NCBI GenBank assembly: GCA_963575745.1
Contig: CAUYUJ010015948.1
Coordinates: 60,861-124,860, forward strand
DNA length: 64,000 bases
DNA from: Prorocentrum cordatum
Taxonomy: Eukaryota; Sar; Dinophyceae; Prorocentrales; Prorocentraceae
Reading direction: 5' to 3'
A program made the translations under genes and the position numbers. Shown here piece by piece: positions 44,386 through 55,300 of this stretch. The notes beneath the pieces are model-generated. The model was not told the origin of the DNA. It searched no databases and saw only the letters and a program-made list of their open reading frames with translations. Position 1 is the stretch's first letter. Every line of letters begins with the position of its first letter.

Positions 44386-45090
44386 CCCAGTGCGACCCTA
44401 CCTGGGAGTTGGATCCCCGAGGAAAGCAGCATTAGTAGTAACAGTAAAGCTTAGCTAAAGCTAAGCTAAAGCTAAACTAAAGCTAAGCTAAAGCTACGCT
44501 AAAGCTACGCTAACGCTAAGCTAAAACTAAAGCTAAAGCTAAGTTTAAGCTAAAGCTAAAGCTAATCTAAATAAATCTAAGCTACAACTAAACTAAATCT
44601 AAGCTAAAGCTAAGCTACAGCTAGCGCTAAGCTAACGCTAAACTAACGCTAAGCTAATGCCAAGCTAGCGCCAAGATAACGCTAAGCTAAGGCTAAGCTC
44701 AAGCTAAGCTAAAGCTAAGCTAAAGCTAAGCTAAAGGTAAGCTAAATATAATGTACATCTGAATTAAAGCTAAGCTAAAGCTAAGGTAAAGCAAAGCTAA
44801 CGCTAAGCTAACGCTAAGCTAAAGCTAAGCTAACGTTAGTCTAAAGCTAAGCTACAGCTAAGCTAAAGCTAAGCTAAAACTAAGCTAAAGCTAAGCTAAA
44901 GCTAAGCTAGAAACTAAGCTAAAGCTAAGCTAAAACGAAGCTAACGCTAAAGCTAAGGCTAGCTGAAGCTCCCAGGGGACTGGGGGAATCGCTCCCAGGT
45001 GATGTTGGGGGAACCGCCCAAGGCGGGGTCCACTGCCCGGCCCTTCAAGCATTCAGGGTAAGAACCCTTCTAGGCAAAGCCTAGGTATGG
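44386..45090 (+). mobile_element. E element 5
   Basis: CCAGTGCGACCCTACC, GGAGTTGG and GAGGAAAGCAGCATTAG (module P) are followed by GCTAAGCTAAA arrays (44440-44960). Module Q (GGGACTGGGGGAATCGC, GGGGGAACCGCC, GGGTAAGAACCC) ends GCAAAGCCTAGGTATGG. The right end is nearly identical to that of E element 3, which supports that boundary. Confidence 0.7.
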
Positions 45091-45204
45091 AATAAGGAAA
45101 GAAAGGGAGGGAGAGGGGAATGGGGAAATGAGAGGGACAAACACGATCAGCGGGTGGAGGGGCGAGGCGACGAGGGGGGCGGCGACAGGGAGAAATACGC
45201 AGAA

Positions 45205-45209
<5 letters not shown>

Positions 45210-45292
<83 letters not shown>
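45210..45292. repeat. GA microsatellite
   Basis: Nearly pure GA dinucleotides with one GATGA interruption. Confidence 0.9.
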
Positions 45293-45295
<3 letters not shown>

Positions 45296-45623
45296 AAACC
45301 TAAGAAAGAACCATAGAGAGAGATAGACGCAACAAACAGAAATAATGTACAGGACAAGAGTTAGACATAGCATCCAGAGGGCGTGGCGGTGGGTCTTGGG
45401 GGGAGCTGTGGCAACCCAAGCCGTGCCCTGATACCGAACCAATCGACGAAGAGAATGCGTTCTGACCATGTATGCGCTGGGCAAGCCATGGCGACGATGC
45501 ATCCCGAACGAATCCTAAGTCCAGCTTCGCACTGAAAACTCAAGGGGGGCACGTGGTTTCAAAACGGTCTAGCGCCCCAAATACCCCAACATTCTAAACA
45601 GCACCCAGATAAACACCCCAGCG

Positions 45624-45647
45624 CCCGTAGCCATTTATTGGCTCAAG
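45624..45647 (+). other. Fossil spliced leader
   Basis: CCGTAGCCATTT, an extra AT, then TGGCTCAAG. Apart from the two inserted bases and the first base it is identical to the dinoflagellate leader. It ends 42 bases before the ATG at 45690. Confidence 0.85.
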
Positions 45648-45689
45648 TTGTTCTGGCTTTGCTTTCGCGCGAGACCGCTCTTTGCAGAG

Positions 45690-46250
45690 ATGCCAGACGC
45701 TTCCACGCAGGCTTCTCCAGAGGACTTCGCAAACTTGCGAAGTGCGATTCGTGGGTCCGCAGGGAGTTGGAGCGCTCCAGCACCAACGGCAGCGCAGGAC
45801 CCAGCAGCACCGGGACCAGCAACGCCAGGGCCAGCAGCAGCTGCAGCAGCAGCACCAGCTCATGCACCAGCAGGGCCACCGCCGTCTCTCTTCTTGGGGG
45901 CCATGCCGAAGGGGCCGCCACCAGGACCGTCATCGGGGAGTTCGTCAGGGTATACTCCATGCCCCGTTGGGGTAGATGGCCCGACAGCGTTGGCCAAAGC
46001 GCGTGCCAATGGGATTGTGTACGAGGAGCACACCCACAACGTGCTGGTGTCCCCGGTCGCCCTGACCGAGTCCGAGATGAACTGAGGCCCTCAATGGGCA
46101 CACCACGCGCTTCTCACTTACTCTGATGCCGTGGCCGGGCGGCAGACGTTTTACACAACTGATTATGAGCACTATTGGTTTCATAATTATTTGACTGGTG
46201 AGGTCAGCTGGGATCCACCTGCGCCCACGATCGATCTCACTGAGTCTTAG
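45690..46250 (+). pseudogene. WW-domain protein, interrupted by TGA
   Basis: ATG 45690 (MPDASTQASPEDFANLRSA) starts a Pro/Ala-rich region, then GPTALAKARANGIVYEEH and LTESEMN, and a TGA at 46083-46085. The same frame stays open for 54 further codons. It encodes a segment EHYWFHNYLTGEVSWDPP, the second half of a WW domain (YYW.N..TGE..W.PP), ending DLTES with TAG at 46248-46250. WW domains bind proline-rich peptides. The first Trp of the domain is not evident, so the domain may be divergent. A shifted frame downstream (to 46536) encodes VCPRCQQPVPLSPWHFDF, possibly a further exon. The leader fossil marks it as retroposed. Either TGA is a nonsense mutation or the protein ends there. Confidence 0.55.
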
Positions 46251-47942
46251 GTGCTCAGGCCTGTCTCTCCCTCTTTCTCTATGTCACCAACCTCCCCTGC
46301 CATTCCTCGCCATTGCCCCTCCTTCTCCACCAACCAATCCTCCTCCAAATCCTCTTCCTCAAATGCATCCTCCACCCGCCTCTGTTTGCCCGCGCTGTCA
46401 GCAGCCAGTTCCGCTTTCGCCGTGGCATTTTGATTTCGCTCGTGCGGCGTGTGACGCTAAAGGAATCGTCTTTTTTGGCCATCAGGATGCCTCCCAAAGC
46501 GAGGTGATCGCGCGTCCCAAGGTGGTGGCGCTTTAATCGCGTATCGGGTCGACCGACGCCGTCGTCAAAATCGGTATCGCTCGCCATCTCATCGCAACCA
46601 TCATCGTCATCATCGTCATCAGCGTTGTCGCCATTGTTGCCGTCGATCGCAGCCACCGTCATCGGTGATCATCGCCATCATCAGCGTCGATCGCCATCGC
46701 CTCCGTCGTGCGTGCGGGGGGGCAGCTGGGGTGCCGAGATGGTGAGGGTCTGGCTGGGGATGGTGATGGGAGACTCGGGATACAGGCTGCTTCCGTCGGG
46801 TTCTGCGGGGTACATCCCCAACTGGGGTGCTGAGATCGCTAAAGGGCGAGACAGAGAATGATCAGGGTGACGAGAATTGCAAGGAACATGGGGATAGGAG
46901 TGAGGATGGCGTGGAGGAGGGGGGGGGGCAGAGGCACAGAGCAGGTGAAGGAGGAGAAGGAGGAGGAGGAGGAGGAGGCGGAGGAGGAGGCGGAGGGAAA
47001 GGTGAGAAGGGGAAGAAAGATGGAGATATGTGGGATCCTCCTCTCCTTCTCCTGCTCGTCCTTTTCACTATCCTTCTCCCTCGTCTTCTCTTCTGCTTCC
47101 TCTTCCTCCTTCGCCTTCTCCCTGTCCTTGCTCCTTCTGCCACTGCTTCTCCCCCTCCCCGTCCCTCTCCTGCTTCTCCCTCTCCTCCTCCTCCTCCTCC
47201 TCCTCATCCTCCTCCTCCTCCTTCTCCTCCCTCCCTTCCTGCCCCCCCCCCGCGGCCCGCCAAGGCCTGCCGCGCTGGCGCCGCCGGCGGCGGCTGCGGC
47301 CGCTCGGCGGCTGGCCCCGCCGTGGCCCGGGCTGGGTCCCGGGCCCCGGATCCTGGATCCTGGGGCCCCTGGGGCCCTGGAGGCCCCTTCGGTCCTGGAT
47401 TTCTTTGCGCCCCCAGGTCCTGGAGTTCCTGGACCAGGGTCCCGGGGGCAGACGGAGAAGAAGGATAACGAGGTGGAGAAATAGGGAAACATATAATGAT
47501 CAGGAGGATGGGGATGAGTTCAAATGTGATGCTAACTGGGTGGAGGAGCAGAAGAGGGAAGAGGTAGATGGGCATGGACGAGGATGACAAGGATGAGGAC
47601 GGAAAATGTTGGTGAGTTGGAGGAAAAGGAGAAGGAGGAGAAGGAGGAGCAAGAGGGATGAAGAGGACCATGAGGATGATCATAATGATGCGGAGAAGGG
47701 GGAAGGAGGACAATGAGGAAAAGAAAAAGGGGGGATGAGTCCTTCTCTACCTCTCTCCTCCGCCTCCTCCTCCTTCTCCTCCTCGTCCTCCTCCTCCACC
47801 TCCTCCTTCCTCTCCTCCTCCTCCTCCTCCTGTTGCTGCTGCTGCTGCTGCTCCTCCTCCTCCTTCTCCTCCTCCCCCTCCTCCTTCCCCCTCGCCCCCT
47901 CGAAGCTGAGCCTTAAGAAGGCCCAGGATTCGTGCAGGGCAA
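46251..47942. other. Purine/pyrimidine tracts, possible exon scrap
   Basis: 46380-46536 can encode a CPRC.. peptide (see the WW gene). 46550-46720 is rich in CATCGTC words. 46910-47010 is GAG-rich and 47040-47240 CTC-rich, then a GC-rich segment with GGTCCTGG words (47330-47450). Further GAG and CTC tracts run to 47890, including a CTG run near 47830. No stable gene is supported. Confidence 0.5.
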
Positions 47943-47959
47943 GGCTCATCGATCAGAAG

Positions 47960-48009
47960 GTTGGCGGCCCTGGAACGCCGCCCCGCCGCCCCGTCTAACA
48001 AGAGCCAAG
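47960..48009 (-). repeat. Conserved island, inverted mate of 17.39 kb
   Basis: GGCGGCCCTGGAACGCCGC and CCCCGTCTAACAAGAGCCAA are the reverse complement of the 17387-17432 island. The similarity ends abruptly on both sides. Confidence 0.7.
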
Positions 48010-48419
48010 CCCAGCTCAGCCCCCGAGGGCTCAGCCGGTGTTGAAAAGGTGGCCCACCAACCAAGAGGGGGGGTAGCCCCTGGAGGGGAAGGAGACCGAC
48101 GGAGGGGCGAGACGAGGAGAAGCAAAAGGAAGACAAGAGAGAAGGGAGAGGAGGAGCGGAAGGGCAGCAACACGACGAGGAGGAGAGGAAGAGGAAGGGG
48201 GATGTTCCAACGAACCAAGGAGCCCCCCCAAGCGCCCCCCCCATAAGCGGCGGGCAATTCCCACAAGGGATGCCGAAACCGACCGTGAGGTCCCTACACG
48301 GGCGCACCTGAGCACCTGAGAGGGGGGCGCTGGGGGGGTTCCCCAAAGAGTGGGGCCTCGATAACCAGTCAGCTGCTGCAGTTCAGGTCCGTCCGTCCCG
48401 TCCATTCCCACCCTACCAC

Positions 48420-49672
48420 ATCCAGATCTACCGCCGCCCCCAACGTCTCGTGAAAAAAAGCTGATGGCAGAAGGAAGTGGCCTCCCATGCACCGTCGCGG
48501 GCGCAGCTGCGCTGGGACGTTCATCGCAACATCACCGTGCTCGGTCCGCAACGGTTAAGGAGAAGCAAGCGAGCGACCGCGAATAATGCCTCTCCTCCAC
48601 CCCATGGTCGTGAACCGATGCTGATGGCAGAAGGCGGTGGCCTCCCATGCGTACGAAACAGCTGAGAAGTGCCAATTCCGTAGTCTGTCCCGGTGGCCAT
48701 TTTCCTCAGGGGCCTCACACGCACGCAAAATGGGTGAGAGATGCGGACTCCGTAATGAATCGTCTGTCCTGGTGGCCGCGTGCCTCAGAGGCAGACCACC
48801 ACCACGCCGGAGGAACATGGAGGCGGAATGGACAGAGGAGCGGGGCTTCAGAAGGATTGAGGAGTCCAGGTGGAACGAGGGGCGGGGCTGCACTCAGCCA
48901 CTGTTCTTCTCGGGCGCGCTGCGCTGGAACATTCATCATAACATCAACGTGTTCTGTCCGCAACAGGATACAGTATGCGCAACCGAACAATGGCAATGTA
49001 TGCTATCTCCTCCATCCCACACCCTACCTACATCAAGATCCAACACAACCCCTCCCTACGTCTCGTGAACCAAAGCTGATGGCAGAAGAAAAAGGCCTCC
49101 CGTGCATCGTCACGAGCGCAACTGCGCTGGGTCATTCATTGCAACATCAACAAACTCTATCCGCAACAGGTTCCGGAGGAACCCATCGTGAACCATGGCT
49201 GATATCTCGTACGCGAATTGACTTGAGTTGCGGATAGTCTCCGCGCGGTGATGTCTGCGAGTCGCAGCTCGTGCAAGTTGCTGCAATCATGCACGGGCAA
49301 TATTTCACACTTGAGGATTCGTCACACCATCAACGTGCTCGGTCCCCAGCAGGTTACAATGGAAGCAACCGAGCGATCGCAATGCATGCCATTTCCCCAC
49401 CCCGCACCCAACATACTACCCTCAACCAACACCACCCTCCCTATGTCTTGTGAACCACGGCTGATGGCAGAAGGAAGTGGCCTCAAATGCGCACAAAACA
49501 GGAGAGAGATGCGGACTACGTAGTCAGTCCCAGTGGCCGCGTGCCTCAAGGGGAGACCACCGCCACGCCGAAGGAACATGGCGGCGGAGTGGAGGTTGGG
49601 GCGGGGCTACACTCAGCCGCTGCTCGTCGCGGGCGCAGCTGCGCTGGAACACGCATCACAACATCAACGTGC
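48420..49672 (+). repeat. Diverged repeat array (W units)
   Basis: CTGATGGCAGAAG starts units at 48461, 48622, 49075 and 49463. The phrase AACATCAACGTG plus CGGTCCGCAACAG appears near 48530, 48943, 49146, 49328 and 49660. The units also share GTGGCCGCGTGCCTCA and GGCGGGGCTACACTCAGCC. Unit lengths vary because internal blocks are lost or duplicated. Cryptic frames exist but none spans several units, so I treat this as non-coding. Confidence 0.7.
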
Positions 49673-49673
49673 C

Positions 49674-52600
49674 GGAGTCAGCGGTGCTGGAGTCGGCGGT
49701 GCTGCTCGGGTCAGGGACGCTGCTGGAGTCGGTGGTGCTGCTGGAGTGGAGTCCGCTGTGCTGCTGCCAGAGTCGGTGGTGCAGCTGGAGTCAGAGGTGT
49801 TGCTGGGGTCGGCGGCGCCGCCGTAGTCGGTGGCACCAGAGTCGGCAGCGCTACTACCCGAAGTCAGTGGTGCTGCTGGAGTCGGTGGTTCTGATGAGCT
49901 CCGTGGTGCTACTGGAGTCAGTGGTGTTGCTGGAGACAACGGCGCTGATGCCAGAGCCGGCGGTCCTGCTGGGGTAGGTGGCGCCGCTTGGGTCGGTGGT
50001 GCTGCTAGAGGCGGTAATGCTGGAGTTGGTAGCGCTGATGCCGGAGTCTTTGGTATTAGTTTCAATGGTGCTGATGACGTCAGTGGTACTGCTGGAGTCG
50101 GTGGCGTTGCTGCTGTTGGGATCGGCAACACTTCTGCTGGAGTCGGTGGTGCTGCTTGAGTCTGTGGTGCGGCTGGGCTCAATGGTGTTGCTGAAATTGG
50201 TGGTACTGCAGGAATCGGCGTCGCTGATGGCGGAATCGGTGGTCCTGCTGGAATCGGTGCTGCTGCTGGAGTCGGCGGTGCTGCTGGAGTCAATGGCGCT
50301 CTGTCGGAGTCCGTGGTGCTGCCGGGGTCAGTTGTGCTGGGGTCGGCTGCGCCGCTGGAGTTGGTGGCGCTGGACTCGGCGGCGCTGCTGCTGCTGGGTT
50401 CGGTGGTGCTGCTGGATTCGTCAGTGGTGAAGTCGGCGGTGCTTCTGCTGGAGTCGGCGGTGCTGGAGTCAGCGGTGCTGCTGCGATCAACGAGGCTGCT
50501 GGAATCGATGGCTTTGCTGGAGTCGGCTGCGCAGCTGCCGGAATCGGTGGTGCTGCTGGAGTCGGTGGTGCTGGAGGGGTCGGCGGCGCCGCTGGAGTCG
50601 GCGGCGCTGCTGCCAAAGACAGTGGTGCTGCTGGAGTCGGTGGTTCTAATGAGCTCCCTGCTGTTGCTGGAGTGAGTGGCGCTATTGGAGTCGGCGCCGC
50701 TGATGCCAGAGTCGACGGTGCTGCTGGAGTCGGTGCTGGGGTCGGTGTTGGGGCTGGAGTCAATGTCGCTTCTGTCGGAGTAGGTGGTGCTGCTGGAGTG
50801 GGTGGTGCTGCTGGGGTCGGCAGCGCCGCTGGAGTCGGTGGCGCTGGAGTCGGCGGCGCTGCTGCCGGAATCGGCGGTGCTGCTGGAGTTGGTAGTGCTG
50901 AAGGCGGCGGCACTGCTGCCGGAGTCGGCGGTGCTGGAGTCGGCGGCTCTGCTGGGGTCGGCGCGGCTGCTGGAGTCAGCGGTGCTGCTGGAGTCGGCTG
51001 GCCTACTGCCAGAGTCGGTGGTGCTGCTGGAATCGGTGTCGCTGCTGGTGTCGGGGGTGCCGCTGGAGTCGGCGGCGCTACTGCCTGAGACAGTGGTGCT
51101 GCCAGGGTCGGTGGTTCTGATGAGATCCGCGGTGTAGCTGGAGTCGGTGGCGTTGCTGGAGTCGGCGGCGTTGATGTTGGAATCGGCGGCGTTGCAAGGG
51201 TCCGTGGTGCTACTGGAGGCGGTAGTGCTGGATTCGGTCGCGTTGATGCCAGTCTTTGGTGCTGGTTTCGGTGGTGCTGCTGTGGGCGGTGGTGCTGCTG
51301 CTGGAATCGGTGGCGCTGCTGCTGGAATCGGCGTCGCTGCTGCTGTTGGGGTCGGCAGCGATTCCACCGGATCCAGTGGTGCTGCTTTAGTCTGTGGTGC
51401 TGCTGGGGTCGGTGGTGTGCTGCTGGTCGGCGTCGGTGTCGGTGATGAACTGCGTGCGACTTGGGATGCTGGAGTCGGTGGTCTCCTTGGTGCGTTCGTC
51501 GTTGTTGGCATCGATGTGTGCGTCGGTGCTGGCGTCGATGGTGGGGTCGATGCCTGGGGCGATGATGTTGATGCTGCCGTCGATTCTGGCGTCGCGGCTG
51601 GCGTCGGTGCTGGCCTCGATGCTGGGGTGGTTGGTGGTCCGTCGTCTTGGTCGCGATGGTGATGTTGGCTGTCCGTGCACTGGTCATGGTGGCGGTGCTG
51701 GCTGCTTTCATGCTGGTAAGGATGGTACCTCTGGTTTCCGGTCGCTGATTTCCGTCATGCTCGTCATTATGGCGTTGCTGGTCGCAGTCGTGCTCGTCAT
51801 TGTAGTGTTGCTGGTCGTGAGCGTTGTGGTGCTGGTCACAGTCGTGTTTGTTGTGGTGGGGGCGGTGGTGCTGCTGCTGGTCCTGTGGCTGCAGGTCTTT
51901 GCTAGTCGTGCTGGTTGGCTGTTGTTATCGTGGTGGGTCTGCTGGTCGTGCTCGCATTGCTGGTGCTGGTGCTGGGTCAGCTGGTTGCGGCATTGGTCGT
52001 GGGAAGCAGTGGCCCTGGCCCAGGCTTTGCCCATGGTTATGCCGAGAGTGCGGGAGTAATCGCAGGCCCTGCTGGCGACCTCCTCTGTGGCGTAGTATAC
52101 GAAGCCGTAGTCGACGAAGCACTCTGACGGTCCTAGGGCGACGTAAGAGGCCTTTTAGAGCCAAAGTAGGCTGAAGGTCGGGCGCAGGCCGCGGCTGTCG
52201 AAGTGGATCCCCGGTTTGCACACTCGGATGATGCGCCTTGGAGCGTCAGGATGGGCTCCGAGGCCAGACCGACCAGCGCTGGTCGGGAAGGTTCTTGGCG
52301 GCTGTGTCGATGCTGCGGTGCATGCTGCCACCGGTGCTGAAGACGATGCAGAGTTCGGCGCTGAAAACGATGCAGATGTCGGTGCTGGCGGCTGGGCTGG
52401 TGTGGTTACTTCTATCGGCGATGCTGGCGTCGTTGCAGTCGGCGCGGTTGGCGTCGGCGCTGGTGTCGATGACGGCCCCGATGACGGCGTCGACGTGGCA
52501 CGTCGGTCCAGCGTGGTGGCCAGACTCAGGAGCCGCGGTCGGAGAACCGTTGCTGCTTCCGTCGATGCTGGCGTCAGTGCTGTCGTTGATGCAGGCGTCG

Positions 52601-55300
52601 ATGCTGGCGCCGCTGGGGGCGTTGCTGCGGGGAACGACGCTGGTTGTTGTGCTAGTGGCTGCGCTGACAGTGCTGGCGTCGCTGCGGGCGTGGGCGTTAC
52701 GTCGATGCTGGAGGCCGTGCCTGCGCTTGTGCTGACGTCGAGGGTGGCGTCGCTGTGAGCGACGATGCCACGGGCGTCGGTGCCGTCGGTGACGACTTCG
52801 ATGCAAACGTGGATGCTGGCGTCCCCGGTGGCGTCGCTATTGGCGTTGGTGCTTGATGTCCTGCTGGGGTCGGCGCTGACTTCGACGTAGGCGACCGTGC
52901 TGGCGGCGCCGCGGGCGTCGGTGCTGTTGGTCGCACGGGTAATGGTGCTAACCTCGATGCTGGCCTCGCTGTAGGCGTCTTTGCTTGGGTCGATGCTGGA
53001 GGCTGAGCTGAGGCGAGTGCTGGCGTCGATGCGGGAGTCGATGCTGGCGTCGCTGCGGACTCATATGTTAGCATCGCTGCTGACGAGGATGCTGGTGTCG
53101 GTTCTAGTGTCGCTGAAGATGCTGGCGTTGCAATATTCGTCGCGGTTGGCGTCGATGCCTGGAGTTGTCCTGGCGTCGGTGCTCCCACCGGCGTTGGGCT
53201 CAGTGCTGGAAGCTGTGCCCGTGTCGGTGCTGACGTCGATGCATGCGCCGCTGGTGGTGCCGTCGCAATTGTCGTATCTGGCGTAGGTGATGCATGCGAT
53301 GGTCGTGCCGATGACGACGTAGTCGCAGATGTCGGCGTGGGGCGAGCATGAAGAAGCGCGGCCATACTCGGGAACCACAGTCGGGGGACCGTGGGTGGTG
53401 GCGTCGATGCTGGCGCTTGTGCTGACGTCGATGCGGGTGTCGACACTGGCGTGGCTGAAGGCGTAGCTGCTGCCGTTGGCGCAGGGGTCGCCGCTGGCGT
53501 CGCTGCCGGCGTTAGTGGCGAGGTAGGGACTGGTGCCGTCGCCGCGGGCGTCAGTGCTAGCATCGATGGTGGGGGCTGTGGTGCCGTCGGTGGCGACTTC
53601 GATGCAGGCGTGGTTGCTGACGTCCCCGCAGGCGTCGTTGTTGGCGCGGGTTGTTGATGTCCTGCTGGAGTCGGTGGCGCTGCTGCTGGAGTCGGTGGCG
53701 TTGCTGTTGTTGGGTCTGCAGCGCTTTTGCCAGAATCAGTGGTGCTGCTAGAGTCTGTGGTGCTGCTGGGCTTGGTGGCGTTGCTGAAATTGGTGGTGCG
53801 GCTGAAATCGGCGTCGCTGATGCCGGGTGGTGCTGCTGGAGTCGGTGGTGCTGCTGGGGTCGGTGGTGCAGCTGGAGTCGGTGGCGCTTCTGTCGGAGTC
53901 CGTAATGCTGATGGAATGGGTGGTGCTGCTGGGGTCGGCGGCGCCGCTGGAGCCGGTGGCGCTGGAGTCGGCGGTGCTGCTGCCGGAGTCGGTGGTGCTG
54001 CTGACAGAGTCGTTGGTGCTGCTGAGGTTGGTAGTGCTGAAGGCGGCGGCGCTGCTTCCGGAGTCGGCGGTGCTTGAGTTGGCGGCTCTGCTGGTGTCGG
54101 CGATGCTGCTGGAGTCGGTGCTGCTGCTGGACTTGCTGGTGCTGCTGGAATCGGCGGTGCTGCTGGAGTCGGTGGCGATGCCGGGGTCGGTGGGGCCGCT
54201 GGAGTCGGTGGCGCTGAAGTCAGCGGCGCTGCTGCCGAAGACAGTAATGCTGCCGAAATCGGTGGTTCTGATGAGCTCTGTGGCGGGCATTGCTGGAGTC
54301 GGTAGTGCTGCCGGCGCTAACGTCGATGTCGGCGGTTGCTGGAGTCGGTGGCGCTGCTAGTGTCGGTGGTGCTGCTGGAGGCGGTAGTGCTGGAGTCGGT
54401 GGCGTTGATGTCAAAGTCATTGGAGTTGGTCTCGGTGGTGCTGCTGAGGACAGTGCTTCTGGTGGAGACAGTCTTGCTGCTGGAGTCGGTTGCGCTGCTG
54501 CTCGAGTCGGTGGCGCTGCTACTGTTGGGGACGGCAGCGCTTCTGCTGGAGCCAACGGTGCTGCTGTATTATGTGGTGCTGGTGGGCTCGGTGGTGTTGC
54601 TGCGGGTGTTGCTGCTGGAGTCGGCGTCGCTGCTGGGGTCGGTCGGTGATGGAGCTGGGGTCGGTGGCGCTTCTGTTGGAGTCTGTGGTGCTGCTCGAGT
54701 CTGTGGCGCTGCCGGAGTCGGTTGTGTTGCTGCAGTCGGTGGTGCTACTGGAATCATCGGCGGTGCTAGCTCGTACAAGTCGCTTTTGTGGCTGTTGCAT
54801 TTGCCGTGGTAGCCGCCGTGGAGCCCTTCCTTGTGCAAGTCGCTGTCGTGGCCGTCGTGGGTGTCGTGGTAGCCGCCGTGACGTGCGTACTCGAAGAAAT
54901 CGCTGTTGCGGTTGTCATGGTTTCCGTGGTGGCCACCGTGGTGCTTGTAAGAGTCGCTGCTGGCCGTGGTCGTTGTGGCTGTCGTGGTGTCCGCCGTGGT
55001 GTGCTTGCACGTGGGAGGCGCTGTCGTAGCTGTCCTGGTGGCAGCCGTGGTGTGCTTGAACGTGGGGGGTGCTGTGGTGGCTGTCGTGTTGGTCGCCGTA
55101 TTTTGTGTCTGTAGTAGCTGTCGTGGTGGTTGGTGGTTGTCGTGAAGGCTGTCGTGGCGATCGGTGGTTGCCGTAGTGGCTCTCGTGGTGCTTGGTGGCC
55201 AGTCGTGGTGGCCGTCCTTGTGTCTGTCGTCATGACTGTCGTGGTGGCAATCGTAGTGGCTGTCGTGTTGCTTGCGCTTGTCGGTCGTGAGAGGCAATTT
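49674..55300. repeat. 5.6-kb block of short GC-rich repeats
   Basis: Four zones. 49674-51470 and 53660-54770 have an 18-bp period, GTGCTGCTGGAGTCGGTG, with many point variants. 51470-53660 is mostly a 12-bp period, GTCGATGCTGGC, with GTCGTGGT words at 51660-51990. 54770-55300 is GTCGTGGTGGCC-like. Stops are rare in several frames. The minus strand carries Pro/Thr/Ala/Ser frames of 615 codons (49664-51511), 473 codons (50290-51711) and 288 codons (52697-53563). No non-repetitive domain is attached, so I call it a repeat and not a gene. Confidence 0.8.

Noticed and set aside
48683-48720. TCCGTAGTCTGTCC and GGCCATTTTCCTCAGG resemble leader pieces
   Set aside because: They belong to the W repeat, whose other units lack the similarity, and no gene follows.
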